A DNA stretch of 64,000 nt from Bradyrhizobium mercantei (GCF_001982635.1 NZ_MKFI01000002.1:1043313-1107312); one strand, 5' to 3'; positions 27,650 through 36,393 are shown, counted from the stretch's first letter. The notes: generated from the letters alone by a model not told the origin. Translations and numbers: made by a program.

Positions 27650-28128
27650 GATGGGCTACGGCTTATACGTGCTCTCCCCGGCGAGACTGGGCTTTGTTGT
27701 CACCGCCTTCTGCAAAGCGCTACGCGCCTTGCAGAGAGGACACCTACCACTAGGGCGTCAGGCCTGCACGATTTCGCCGTCCGCTTCACATGCTCTCGTC
27801 AGTCGCATGCTCGGCGTCCACCGCATCTCACCGCAACACTCCTGACGATGCGCAGCGCCCCTCGATCGGGTGAGACTTCGGATTTCTAGCATTCAAATGC
27901 GCTTCTGATAAAGCGAAATATTTCGTTCGCGTGGGATTGACAGGTTTTGCTGAGTTGCCCGTCGGGCAGTCACACAGCAATCACTCTCGCCAATCCCCGG
28001 CGCGCAATAGCGCAGCCGGGGGCCACGCGAAGCGCCCCGCCGAGCCCCCGGCGACAAATTATCACACGTTATTGTCGCCGGGTTCCGCGCCGCCTACCGT
28101 TTGCGGAAACGACCCGTGGACGGCAAAA

Positions 28129-28317
28129 ATGCAGGACATGTTGACGCATCTGGAGAAACTTCGCACCGATGCCGCGGAGTGCACCTTGATCCGCGACCTG
28201 GCCACGGACATCCGGAAGCGCGAACTGTTCGCGAAGCTTGCCGAACATCTTGCGGCCCTCGCCGAAGAAGTCGAAAAGGCCGTCGCCGCGGCCGGCAAAA
28301 AGGACGAGGCCGTCTAG
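28129..28317 (+). CDS. Small hypothetical protein, 62 residues
   Basis: Not assigned. The product MQDMLTHLEKLRTDAAECTL continues with a predicted amphipathic helical stretch (RDLATDIRKRELFAKLAEHLAALAEEVEKA) and a lysine-rich tail, so it is probably all-helical and cytoplasmic. Similar tiny helical proteins are frequent in Bradyrhizobium. The ATG at 28129 is preceded by an A-rich stretch, not a clear Shine-Dalgarno. It lies between repeats and another tiny gene. Confidence 0.55.
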   Translation: MQDMLTHLEKLRTDAAECTLIRDLATDIRKRELFAKLAEHLAALAEEVEKAVAAAGKKDEAV

Positions 28318-28620
28318 GGCGGCCCGCTCGGTGTTACCGGCCACGCGCGGCCGCAAAGCTACAGCTCACCGATTAGACTGCGGCATTCAGGTCCCAGGAA
28401 CCAACGCCGCAACGGCGCATTGTCACCTCATCCATCGGTTGAGAGGTAGTATTCTGCTAGTATCGGTATGCGTGCCGATCCTGTAGCGTTGCCTGTCCGC
28501 CAAGGCGCCATTTCGCCGACATCTGTTTCACTTCAGGATCTTTCGTTTGGCACAAATTGCATATCCAGCATCGAGCACGATGTCTCGATCGCGCAGGCGG
28601 AGCGCCGCCAGGGACACGCG
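28318..28620. other. 303-bp gap between two tiny genes
   Basis: No gene recognised. The frame of the next gene is open back to an ATG at 28468, but that extension has no coding character. A TTGAGA at 28439 resembles a -35 box, without a well-spaced -10. Confidence 0.4.
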
Positions 28621-28854
28621 ATGAAGACCGACAGGGCCATCTGGTACGTGTCGTTCGCCGTGAGAGACCCTGACGCGGTACACCACCGCTTCGCGCGACA
28701 GACCCGCACCTTCACGAGCGAGCAGGATGCCAAGGCGTTTGCGCGCACCCTGCTCGCCGAGACGCAAGACGTCAGCGCAGGCACGATCAATCCGCACGTA
28801 CCCCGGCGCGTGATCGCACCGGCTGCGATCACGGCCTGGGCCGGCGAGAGCTGA
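28621..28854 (+). CDS. Small hypothetical protein, 77 residues
   Basis: Not assigned to a named family. The start MKTDRAIWYVSFAVRDPDAV and the following TFTSEQDAKAFARTLLAE and SAGTINPHVPRRVI segments suggest a compact alpha/beta protein. The pattern recalls small proteins common in Bradyrhizobium that open MKT-R-IWYV and carry a T-E-A-FA helix. The ATG at 28621 has AGGGA about 8 bases upstream. It ends 10 bp before the convergent D-amino acid dehydrogenase gene. Confidence 0.55.
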   Translation: MKTDRAIWYVSFAVRDPDAVHHRFARQTRTFTSEQDAKAFARTLLAETQDVSAGTINPHVPRRVIAPAAITAWAGES

Positions 28855-28864
28855 GGTTTGCCTC

Positions 28865-30136
28865 TCACAGGAAGCGTGCAGGATCGAACGGCGCGAGTGG
28901 AATTTCCGGTGCCTTGCCGCTCAGCAGTTGCGCGACCAGCCGGCCGGTGCGGGCCGAGCCGACCAGGCCGACATGACCGTGACCGAAGGCATAGACGACA
29001 TCGCGCGTGGCGCGGCTGTGGCCGATGCAGGGCCGTCCGTCGGGCATGCTCGGGCGATGGCCGAACCAGGTCTTGATCCGCGAGGCCGGAATATCCCTCG
29101 GCAGCTTCGGGAACATGCTGAGGAGATGCTCGCGCAGGATCTCGGCGCGCTTCCAGTTCGGCTCGGCGTCGAGCCCCGCGATCTCCACCGTGCCGGCGGC
29201 GCGCAGACCCTTGTCGGTCCAGTTGACGACCATCTTGGCGTCGGAAGCCATCATCGAATTGCGTGGTCCGGATTCCGGATCTTCGATCATGACGTGATAG
29301 CCGCGCTCGGTTTCCAGCGGCAGCGGATCGCCGATCGATGCGGTCAGTTGCTTCGAGCGCGCGCCCGCGGCAACGACGGCGGCATCGCAGGCGATCTCGC
29401 CGCGTTCGGTGACCACGGCGACCAGCCTGTTGCCGTCAAGCCTGAGGCCCGTGGCCTTGGCCGCGACGCGCTCGGCGCCGCTCGCGATGGCGTGCGCGGC
29501 GAGCGCCGCGACGTAAGCGCCGGGATCGCGGCAGCGCCCGGCCTCCTCGACCACGACGCCGAACTTGTAGCGCGGATGCAGATCCGGCTCACGCTGGCGC
29601 ATCTCATTTTCGTCGAGCTCCAGCCATTCGATCCCGACGCGCTTGCGGATGCGCCAGCCGAGATCTTTGTCAAACGGCGCGCGCGAGGGAAACACGTGCA
29701 TCACCCCGCGCCGCTCGATGAGCTCCGCCACGCCGGCTTCCTCGGCGAGCTGCCGATGCAGCAGCGGTGCGTCCTTCAGGAGATCGCGCATCGCCCGCGC
29801 GGTCGCTTCGACCTGCGCCTCGGTCCAGCTCGACAGCAGGTACTTGACCAGCCACGGCAGCGCCTTCGGCAGATATGACCAGCGGATCGCGAGCGGCCCG
29901 AGCGGATCCATCAGATAGCCCGGCACCTTCTTCCAGGTGCCGGGTTCAGCCGGCGGGATCACCGAATGCGACGACAGCCAGCCGGCATTGCCATAGCTCG
30001 CCGCCTGGGTGCCGCCGGGCTCGCCCGGATCGATCAGGGTGACGCGGTGACCCGCTCGCAGCGCCTCGATGGCGCTGATGACGCCGACCGCGCCGGCACC
30101 AATGATCGCGACGTGACGGCCGGCCGACTCCGGCAT
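28865..30136 (-). CDS. dadA: D-amino acid dehydrogenase-type FAD oxidoreductase
   Basis: 423-residue flavoprotein of the DAO family that oxidises D-amino acids to 2-oxo acids and feeds electrons to the membrane quinone pool. The FAD-binding motif is IIGAGAVGVISAIEALRAGH at 10-29. The DadA-like GxASxGNAGW stretch (AASYGNAGWLS) and the C-terminal GHGHVGLVGSARTGRLVA motif are present. The ATG at 30136 has AAGAGG upstream, next to a palindromic repeat. It follows a ThDP enzyme gene on the same strand, so oxidation and decarboxylation of a 2-oxo acid may be linked. Confidence 0.85.
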   Translation of the reverse strand: MPESAGRHVAIIGAGAVGVISAIEALRAGHRVTLIDPGEPGGTQAASYGNAGWLSSHSVIPPAEPGTWKKVPGYLMDPLGPLAIRWSYLPKALPWLVKYLLSSWTEAQVEATARAMRDLLKDAPLLHRQLAEEAGVAELIERRGVMHVFPSRAPFDKDLGWRIRKRVGIEWLELDENEMRQREPDLHPRYKFGVVVEEAGRCRDPGAYVAALAAHAIASGAERVAAKATGLRLDGNRLVAVVTERGEIACDAAVVAAGARSKQLTASIGDPLPLETERGYHVMIEDPESGPRNSMMASDAKMVVNWTDKGLRAAGTVEIAGLDAEPNWKRAEILREHLLSMFPKLPRDIPASRIKTWFGHRPSMPDGRPCIGHSRATRDVVYAFGHGHVGLVGSARTGRLVAQLLSGKAPEIPLAPFDPARFL

Positions 30137-30151
30137 CAGCGCGCGGCCTCT

Positions 30152-30203
30152 TGTTTGGGCATGATCTCCTCGGAAAGCCGCTTCGCACTTTTCCGGATCA
30201 TGC
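30152..30203. repeat. Palindromic repeat, copy 3 (second part only)
   Basis: TTGTTTGG linker followed by the GCATGATC...GATCATGC palindrome (30159-30203), as in copies 1 and 2 but without the AAGCGCGATGA hairpin. Its right arm supplies the TGA stop codon of the ThDP enzyme gene. Confidence 0.8.
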
Positions 30204-31856
30204 CCGCTCCGGTACAAAATCCTTGCCGACCGAGAGCGCGCGCTGATCGACCAGGCAGTGCAGGATCGCGGGCTTGCCAGAGGCGAGCGCACGCTCGAAC
30301 GCCGGCGCGAAGTCTCCGGTGCGCTCGACCCGCTCGCCGTGGCCGCCGAATGCCTTGGCGTAGAGCGCGAAGTCCGGGTTCTTGAGCTGGGTGCCGACGA
30401 CGCGGCCGGGATAGTCGCGCTCCTGATGCATGCGGATGGTGCCGTACTGCGCGTTGTCGATGACCACCACGATCAGCGGTGCGTCGTACTGCACGGCGGT
30501 GGCGAACTCCTGCCCGTTCATCAGAAAGCAGCCGTCGCCGGCGAACGCCACGACGACGCGATCCGGATGATGCCGCTTGGCCATCACCGCCGCCGGCACG
30601 CCGTAGCCCATCGAGCCCGAGGTCGGCGCGAGCTGCGCGGCGAAGCTGTGGAAGCGATGGTGGCGATGGATCCAGCCGGCATAGTTGCCGGCGCCGTTGC
30701 AGACGATCGCATCCTTCGGCAGGCGATCGCGCAGCCAGGTCACGACCTCGCCGTACTGGAAGCTGCCCGGCAGCTCGCGCGGCTTGTCGGTCCATGCGAG
30801 GTAGTCGGCGTGCGCCTTGGCCGCTTCGCCCGCCCACGCCGGCGCGGCCGCGGGCTTCATGGTCTCGACCGCCGCGGCAAAGGCCGCGGGCGTCGCCTGG
30901 ATCGCCAGCGCCGGCTGATAGACCCGGCCGAGCTCCTCGGAGCCGGGATGGACATGAATCAGCTGCTGGCTCGGTGTGGGAATGTCGAGCAGCGTGTAGG
31001 ACGACGACGGCATCTCCGACATGCGGCCGCCGATCAGCAGGATGACGTCGGCGCCGGTGAAGCGATCCCTGAGCTTCGGGCTCGGGCCGATGCCGAGGTC
31101 GCCGGCATAATGCGAATGGTCGGCGTCGAACAGCGAGGCGCGGCGGAACGAGGTCGCGACCGGGAGATCAAAACGCTCGGCGAAACGCGCGATGCCCTTG
31201 GCCGCCTCTGCGGTCCAGGCCGAGCCGCCGAGCACCATGATCGGCGCTTTCGCGCCGGCCAGCATGCTGCCGAGGCGCTCGAGATCGGCCGGCGCCGGCC
31301 AGCTCGCCGCGGGCTCGACCTTCGGCGCGTCGGCGACGGCAGCCGTTTCAGTCAGCATGTTCTCCGGCAGCGAGATCACGACCGGACCGGGGCGGCCCTG
31401 CAGCGCGATGCGGAAGGCGCGCGCGACCAGCTCCGGAACCCGATCCGGGCGATCGATCTCGACGGCCCATTTCGCCATGGTGCCGAACACCGCCTTGTAG
31501 TCGAGCTCCTGGAATGCCTCGCGCTCGCGCATGCCGGTGTCGACCTGGCCGACGAACAGGATCATCGGGGTGGAATCCTGCATTGCGATGTGCACGCCAT
31601 GGGCGGCGTTGGTCGAGCCGGGACCGCGGGTGACGAAGCAGATGCCGGGACGGCCTGTGAGCTTGCCATAGGCCTCCGCCATCATCGCAGCACCGCCCTC
31701 GGCGCGGCAGATCACGACGTCGATCGGGCTGTCATGCAGGGCGTCGAGCGCCGCCAGATAGCTCTCGCCCGGCACGCAGGTGACGCGCTCCACGCCTTGC
31801 GCGACCAGCTGGTCGATCAGGATCTGGCCTCCGGTGCGGGCATTGCTTTTGGTCAT
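30198..31856 (-). CDS. Thiamine diphosphate-dependent enzyme, acetolactate synthase-like
   Basis: 552 residues with the three domains of the ThDP decarboxylase/acetolactate synthase family. The cofactor-activating glutamate is Glu53 in CRAEGGAAMM, the middle domain follows, and the C-terminal ThDP motif runs from AGDGCFLMNG to NAQYGTIRM. It lacks a nearby regulatory subunit gene, so it is probably a catabolic carboligase or 2-oxo acid decarboxylase, not the biosynthetic IlvB. ATG at 31856 is chosen over longer frames, which read antisense spacer. The stop codon lies inside a palindromic repeat. Confidence 0.85.
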   Translation of the reverse strand: MTKSNARTGGQILIDQLVAQGVERVTCVPGESYLAALDALHDSPIDVVICRAEGGAAMMAEAYGKLTGRPGICFVTRGPGSTNAAHGVHIAMQDSTPMILFVGQVDTGMREREAFQELDYKAVFGTMAKWAVEIDRPDRVPELVARAFRIALQGRPGPVVISLPENMLTETAAVADAPKVEPAASWPAPADLERLGSMLAGAKAPIMVLGGSAWTAEAAKGIARFAERFDLPVATSFRRASLFDADHSHYAGDLGIGPSPKLRDRFTGADVILLIGGRMSEMPSSSYTLLDIPTPSQQLIHVHPGSEELGRVYQPALAIQATPAAFAAAVETMKPAAAPAWAGEAAKAHADYLAWTDKPRELPGSFQYGEVVTWLRDRLPKDAIVCNGAGNYAGWIHRHHRFHSFAAQLAPTSGSMGYGVPAAVMAKRHHPDRVVVAFAGDGCFLMNGQEFATAVQYDAPLIVVVIDNAQYGTIRMHQERDYPGRVVGTQLKNPDFALYAKAFGGHGERVERTGDFAPAFERALASGKPAILHCLVDQRALSVGKDFVPERA

Positions 31857-32080
31857 GAGGGCTCCCTGCGGATACTGCGCGCGTTGGTTTCGCGCGGAAC
31901 GTGGTCCCACGGGGGTATGATAGACGGGAATATGGCGCAAGGCCGAACTCGCCGCGGGATGCGGCAGCCGCATTGAGCCATGCGGCTGGGAAAGGGCAGC
32001 GCACGATTGCCGTCGATTTGCGCAGGACCGAGCCCCGGCACCGCCATCTGGGCATGACGGAGCGGGGGCGCAACGAAACC

Positions 32081-33229
32081 CTACAGCGAGCGCGCGATCA
32101 GGACCTTCATGATCTCGTTGGTGCCGCCATAGATCTTCTGGATGCGGGAATCGATGAACATCCGCGAGATAGGATATTCCTGCATGTAGCCGTAGCCGCC
32201 GAACAGTTGCAGGCATTCGTCCGCGGTTTCGACCTGCTTTTCCGAGCACCACCATTTCGCCATCGACGCCGTGACGGTGTCGAGGTCGCCGGCGACCAGC
32301 CGCTCGACGCACCAGTCGACGAACACGCGGGCGATCATCGCCTCGGTCTTGCGCTCAGCGAGCGTAAACGCGGTGTTCTGGAATTCGATCAGCGGCTTGC
32401 CGAACGCGGTGCGCTCCCTGGTGTAGTCGGCGGTGATCCTCACCGCACGCTCCATCGAGGCGACGGCGCCGATCGCGAGCGACAGCCGCTCTTGCGGCAA
32501 TTGCTGCATCAGCTGCACGAAGCCGTTGCCCTCCTCACCGCCGAGCAGGTTCTCCGGCGGCACGGCGACGTTGTCGAAGAACAGCTCCGAGGTGTCCGAG
32601 GCGTGCAGGCCGATCTTGTCGAGGTTGCGGCCGCGCCGGTAGCCCTCGGCGCCGGCGGTTTCAACGACGATCAGCGAAATGCCCTTGGCGCCCGGCGCGC
32701 CGGTGCGCGCCACCACGATCACGAGATCGGCGGCCTGGCCGTTGGTGATGAACGTCTTCTGGCCGTTGATGACGTAGGAATTGCCCTGCTTCTTCGCCGT
32801 GGTCTTGACGGCCTGCAGGTCGGAGCCGGTGCCGGGCTCGGTCATCGCAATGGCGCCGACCATCTCGCCCGACGCCATCTTCGGCAGCCAGCGCTTTTTC
32901 TGCTCCTCCGAGCCGTAGTTGAGGATGTAGTGCGCCACGATCGCGCTATGCACGGAGACGCCGGTCGTCAATTCGGGGACGGTGCTCTCGAGGTCGTCGA
33001 GCACGGCCGCGTCATAGGCAAAGGTGGTCCCGAGGCCGCCATAGGCCTCCGGCACGCTCGGCAGCAACGCGCCCATCTCGCCGAGCGCGCGCCAGGCCGA
33101 GCGGTCGACCAGCTTCTGCGCGCGCCATGTCTCGGCGTGCGGCGCCAGGTCCCTGGCGAGGAATTTGCGGAACTGGTCGCGGAAGGTGTCCAGCTCCTCG
33201 GTCATCCAGGACGATCGGTAGTGCATCAT
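32081..33229 (-). CDS. Acyl-CoA dehydrogenase
   Basis: 382-residue FAD enzyme introducing the 2,3 double bond into an acyl-CoA. The FAD/substrate motifs AMTEPGTGSDLQAV (about 127-140) and TFITNGQAADLVIV are present, and the catalytic glutamate is in the C-terminal IYGGTNEIMK near residue 372. The QLFGGYGYMQEYPISRM signature is also present. It lies 182 bp downstream of the SDR-MaoC-thiolase run on the same strand, separated by a repeat. It fits as the first oxidation step of that pathway. Confidence 0.9.
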   Translation of the reverse strand: MMHYRSSWMTEELDTFRDQFRKFLARDLAPHAETWRAQKLVDRSAWRALGEMGALLPSVPEAYGGLGTTFAYDAAVLDDLESTVPELTTGVSVHSAIVAHYILNYGSEEQKKRWLPKMASGEMVGAIAMTEPGTGSDLQAVKTTAKKQGNSYVINGQKTFITNGQAADLVIVVARTGAPGAKGISLIVVETAGAEGYRRGRNLDKIGLHASDTSELFFDNVAVPPENLLGGEEGNGFVQLMQQLPQERLSLAIGAVASMERAVRITADYTRERTAFGKPLIEFQNTAFTLAERKTEAMIARVFVDWCVERLVAGDLDTVTASMAKWWCSEKQVETADECLQLFGGYGYMQEYPISRMFIDSRIQKIYGGTNEIMKVLIARSL

Positions 33230-33288
33230 TCCCTCTTTGTTCGTTCTATGCGTCTTAAACGGCCTGTGCCGACAACCACGACCTATCC

Positions 33289-33380
33289 CCCGTCATTGCG
33301 AGCGAAGCGAAGCAATCCATCTGACCGCATGTGCGGGACGATGGATTGCTTCGTCGCTATCGCTCCTCGCAATGACGGGG
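33289..33380. repeat. GCGAAGC-type intergenic repeat, copy 2
   Basis: Near-perfect large inverted repeat that begins CCCCGTCATTGCGAGCGAAG and ends CTCGCAATGACGGGG, with GCAATCCAT/ATGGATTGC arms inside. It is shorter and more regular than copy 1 at 17394-17510. It lies between the acyl-CoA dehydrogenase and SDR genes. Confidence 0.78.
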
Positions 33381-33411
33381 AGGCACCACGACGCGCTGTG
33401 ACGCAACCAGA

Positions 33412-34239
33412 CTAAACGATCAGACCGCCGCCGGCGACGATCACCTGACCGCTGATGTAATTCGATTCCGGGGCGCAGAACAGATAGACCGCGTCTGCCG
33501 CCTCTTCCGGCGTGCCGCCGCGGCCGAGCGGGATCATGCGGCCCATCGCCTCCAGCATCTGCGGCTGCACGCCGACCTTGATGTCACGGCCGGCGACGTC
33601 GATGGTCTTCTGCTGGGTCTCGATCGGTTGGGTCAGGCGGGTGTTGATCAGACCGAACGCCACGCAATTGACGTTGACCTTGTAGCGGCCCCACTCCTTG
33701 CACATCGTGCGCGTCAACCCGATCAGCGAGGCCTTTGCGGAAGAATAGCTGGCCTGCCCGGCATTGCCGTAGAGGCCGGCGATCGATGAGATGTTGACGA
33801 CCTTGCGGAACACCTCGCGGCCCGCCTCGACCTCCTTCTTTGCCATCACCCGGATCGGCTCCGACGCCGCGCGCATGATGCGGAACGGAGCGACCAGATG
33901 GACGTCGAGCATCGCCTGGAACTGCTCGTCGGTCATCTTCTGGATCGTCGAGTCCCAAGTGTAGCCGGCATTGTTGACGATGATGTCGAGGCCGCCGAGC
34001 TGCTCGATGGCGGCGCCGACGAAACGATCGGCAAAGCCGGCCTCGGTCACGCTGCCATTGACCGCGATTGCCTCGCCGCCCATGGCCTTGATCTCGGCGA
34101 CGACGGCGTTGCCCGGCTCGGCATCGAGGTCATTGACCACGACGCGCGCGCCCTCGCTCGCGAGCTTCAGCGCAATCGCGCGCCCGATGCCGCGGCCCGA
34201 TCCGGAGACGAGCGCGACTTTTCCTTTCAGTTTGGACAT
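33412..34239 (-). CDS. Short-chain dehydrogenase/reductase (FabG/3-hydroxyacyl-CoA dehydrogenase-like)
   Basis: 275-residue Rossmann-fold oxidoreductase. The coenzyme motif GSGRGIGR is at 13-20, NNAG at 89-92, and the catalytic Ser152, Tyr165 and Lys169 (YSSAK) are intact. Asp37 after the second strand (VVVNDLD) points to NAD rather than NADP. In the operon with two MaoC proteins and a thiolase it most likely oxidises a 3-hydroxyacyl-CoA to the 3-oxo form. It follows the MaoC gene by 9 bp. Confidence 0.9.
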   Translation of the reverse strand: MSKLKGKVALVSGSGRGIGRAIALKLASEGARVVVNDLDAEPGNAVVAEIKAMGGEAIAVNGSVTEAGFADRFVGAAIEQLGGLDIIVNNAGYTWDSTIQKMTDEQFQAMLDVHLVAPFRIMRAASEPIRVMAKKEVEAGREVFRKVVNISSIAGLYGNAGQASYSSAKASLIGLTRTMCKEWGRYKVNVNCVAFGLINTRLTQPIETQQKTIDVAGRDIKVGVQPQMLEAMGRMIPLGRGGTPEEAADAVYLFCAPESNYISGQVIVAGGGLIV

Positions 34240-34248
34240 GGTTTCTCC

Positions 34249-34653
34249 CTACAGCGCGATGATCGCTTCACCGGCGAGCTTGATCTCGCCGTTCTGATCC
34301 GTGGTCGTGAGCGCGAGCTTGGCGCGCTTCTCGCCGCCCTGCTCGATCAATTCGGTCACCGTGCCTTCGCAGGTCAGCGTCGCGCCGAGCTGGGTGATCG
34401 CGGCAAAACGGGTCGAGAACGAGCGGATCCGGGCCGGCGCGACCGCATCGGTCAGCGCCTGGCCGAGATAGCCCATGACCAGCATGCCGTGCGCGAACAC
34501 GTCGGGGAAGCCGGCCGCTTTCGCGAAATCGATATCGACATGGATCGGGTTGTGATCGCCGGACGCGCCGCAATACAGCGCGAGGCGATGGCGAGTGATC
34601 GGCGGAAACGCCTTGTGGACGATGCGGTCTCCGACCGCAGGAGAGCTGCTCAT
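34249..34653 (-). CDS. MaoC-like (R)-specific enoyl-CoA hydratase, catalytic subunit
   Basis: 134-residue single-hotdog protein. The hydratase-2 motif is intact: a CGASGDHNPIHVD stretch near residue 30 with the catalytic Asp and His, followed by AHGMLVMGYLG. Proteins of this length often pair with a second hotdog subunit. The neighbouring gene, which overlaps it by 4 bp, encodes just such a partner without the Asp/His motif. It probably hydrates a 2-enoyl-CoA in the pathway of this operon. Confidence 0.87.
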   Translation of the reverse strand: MSSSPAVGDRIVHKAFPPITRHRLALYCGASGDHNPIHVDIDFAKAAGFPDVFAHGMLVMGYLGQALTDAVAPARIRSFSTRFAAITQLGATLTCEGTVTELIEQGGEKRAKLALTTTDQNGEIKLAGEAIIAL

Positions 34654-35105
34654 GACGGCCTCGCATTGCGCACCACGATGGTGCGCGAGACATCGGCGAC
34701 ATGGACGCCGTTCTGGTTGGTGACTGATGTGTCAACCACGATCAGCGTCATCGCCCCGCCCTTCTTGTCGGTCACGCTCGTGACCCGCGGATGGAAGGTC
34801 AGGGTGTCGCCGAGCACCACGGGGGCGTGATAGTCGAAGCGCTGCTCGCCGTGCAGCACGCGGGCGAGATCGATGCCGAGCGCGGTCAAGAACTCGAACG
34901 GCACGGTCGCGTCCATCATCTCGAGGCAGAACAGATAGGTCGGCGGCACCGGCGCCGCCGTGAAGCCCGCCGCCTGCGCGGCCGCCTCGTCACGATAGAC
35001 CGGATTGGTCTCGCCGAGCGTGTCGAGGAAGAAGCGCAGGCGCCCCGGCTCGACGCGCGCGGTCACGGGCGTGAAGCTACGCCCGACAGCGGATTGATCG
35101 ACCAT
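34650..35105 (-). CDS. MaoC N-terminal-type hotdog protein, likely structural partner of the hydratase
   Basis: 151-residue hotdog protein of the MaoC_dehydrat_N / FAS1-like dehydratase group (opens with VGRSFTPVTARVEPGRLRFF). It has the ETNPVYRDEAAAQAAGF helix region but not the SGDxNPxH catalytic pair of active hydratases. This arrangement parallels HadA/HadB of mycobacteria, where one subunit carries the catalytic residues and the other binds the acyl chain. It overlaps the catalytic gene by 4 bp (ATGA) and follows the thiolase gene by 8 bp. Confidence 0.82.
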   Translation of the reverse strand: MVDQSAVGRSFTPVTARVEPGRLRFFLDTLGETNPVYRDEAAAQAAGFTAAPVPPTYLFCLEMMDATVPFEFLTALGIDLARVLHGEQRFDYHAPVVLGDTLTFHPRVTSVTDKKGGAMTLIVVDTSVTNQNGVHVADVSRTIVVRNARPS

Positions 35106-35113
35106 AGGCGGCC

Positions 35114-36298
35114 TCAGGCGCGTTCGTAGAGCGTCACGACGCAGGCGCCGCCGAGACCGAGATTGTGCTGCAGCCCAAGCCGCGCGCCCTCGACCTGGGT
35201 CGCCGCCGCGGTGCCGCGCAGCTGCCGGGTCAGCTCGTAGCACTGCGCAAGGCCGGTGGCGCCGAGCGGATGGCCTTTCGACAGCAGGCCGCCAGACGGA
35301 TTGGTGACGATCCTGCCTCCGTAAGTATTGTCGCCGTCGTCGATGAACTTGGTGGCCTCGCCCTGCCCGCACAGGCCGAGCCCCTCATAGGTGATCAGCT
35401 CGTTGTGGGCGAAGCAGTCGTGCAGCTCGACGACGTCGAGATCTTTGGGCCCGATGCCGGCGGCCTCATAGACCTTGTTGGCGGCATCGCGCGCCATGTC
35501 GTAGCCGACCACCTGCATCATGTCATCAGCACCGAAGGTCGACGGCGTGTCCGTCGTCATCGCTTGCGCCGCGATGCGGACGCTCTTGTTGAGGCCGTGC
35601 TGGTCGGCGAATTTCTCGGAGACCAGGATCGCAGCCGCCCCGCCGCAGGTCGGCGGGCACGCCATCAGCCGCGTCATCACGCCGGGCCAGATCACCTGGT
35701 CGTTCATCACGTCGTCGGCGGTGACTTCTTTCCGGAACAGCGCCAGCGGATTGTTCTTGGCATGGCGGCTCGCCTTGGCACGCACCTTGGCGAAGGCGGA
35801 CAGCGGTGTGCCGTATTTCTTCATGTGGCTGAGGCCGGCGCCACCGAAATAGCGCAGCGCCAGCGGCACGCCGGGCGCGTCGACCAGTTTGTCGGCGGCG
35901 GCATCGAAATCGTCGAACGCGCTGGGGCGGTCGGTGAACACGGCCCCTAACGCGCCGGGCTTCATCTGCTCGAAGCCGAGCGCCATCACGCAATCGGCGG
36001 CGCCGGACTCGATCGCCTGCCGCGCCAGGAACAGCGCGGTCGAACCGGTCGAGCAGTTGTTGTTGACGTTGACGATCGGGATGCCGGTCATGCCGACCGG
36101 ATAGAGCGCGCGCTGGCCGCAGGTGGAGTCGCCATAGACATAGCCGACATAGGCCTGCTGCACCTTGCCGTAGTCGAGACCGGCATCAGCGAGCGCGAGC
36201 TTCGCGGCTTCGGCGCCCATCACATGATACGGCGCATTGGCGCCCGGCTTGACGAACGGGATCATGCCGACCCCGGCAACATAGGTGCGTGACGTCAT
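35114..36298 (-). CDS. Thiolase-fold acetyltransferase, SCP2/lipid-transfer-protein type
   Basis: 394-residue thiolase-superfamily enzyme. The nucleophile is Cys82 in NNNCSTGS, with HDCF near residue 290 and GHPLGATGL near 345 carrying the other catalytic residues. The family (SCPx, Ltp) cleaves 3-oxoacyl-CoA or acts as retro-aldolase in side-chain degradation. It is the first gene of the minus-strand operon, and a perfect palindrome sits 35 bp before its start codon. The product would release acetyl- or propionyl-CoA from the shortened acyl-CoA. Confidence 0.88.
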   Translation of the reverse strand: MTSRTYVAGVGMIPFVKPGANAPYHVMGAEAAKLALADAGLDYGKVQQAYVGYVYGDSTCGQRALYPVGMTGIPIVNVNNNCSTGSTALFLARQAIESGAADCVMALGFEQMKPGALGAVFTDRPSAFDDFDAAADKLVDAPGVPLALRYFGGAGLSHMKKYGTPLSAFAKVRAKASRHAKNNPLALFRKEVTADDVMNDQVIWPGVMTRLMACPPTCGGAAAILVSEKFADQHGLNKSVRIAAQAMTTDTPSTFGADDMMQVVGYDMARDAANKVYEAAGIGPKDLDVVELHDCFAHNELITYEGLGLCGQGEATKFIDDGDNTYGGRIVTNPSGGLLSKGHPLGATGLAQCYELTRQLRGTAAATQVEGARLGLQHNLGLGGACVVTLYERA

Positions 36299-36333
36299 CG
36301 CGTGTCCTCCCGAAAATTACCCACTGGACTATT

Positions 36334-36351
36334 TATTACCCATGGGTAATA
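36334..36351. promoter_or_regulatory. Perfect 18-bp palindromic operator
   Basis: TATTACCCATGGGTAATA reads the same on both strands. It lies between the thiolase operon and the TetR gene, which point away from each other, and covers the -10 box of the minus-strand promoter. A further half-site ATTACCCA occurs at 36316-36323, 20 bp to the left. The adjacent TetR protein is the obvious binder. Confidence 0.75.
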
Positions 36352-36374
36352 TACGGGCGATCTTCCGGAGTCAA
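36346..36374 (-). promoter_or_regulatory. Promoter of the thiolase operon
   Basis: On the minus strand TTGACT (36369-36374) and TATTAC (36346-36351) are separated by exactly 17 bases and lie about 50 bases upstream of the thiolase start. The -10 box is the left arm of the palindrome as read on this strand, so repressor binding would block transcription. Confidence 0.6.
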
Positions 36375-36393
36375 TGCGACAACAACCGACGCG

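Larger units (their letters stand above)
27291..28128. other. 838-bp repeat-rich intergenic region without a recognised gene
   Basis: Contains the 27323-27509 dispersed repeat, the nested stem-loop at 27542-27649, and then about 480 bp of non-coding sequence with a 12-bp palindrome CGAAATATTTCG (27914-27925). Short frames here lack coding character. The mosaic resembles the multi-part intergenic repeats of Bradyrhizobium genomes. Confidence 0.6.
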
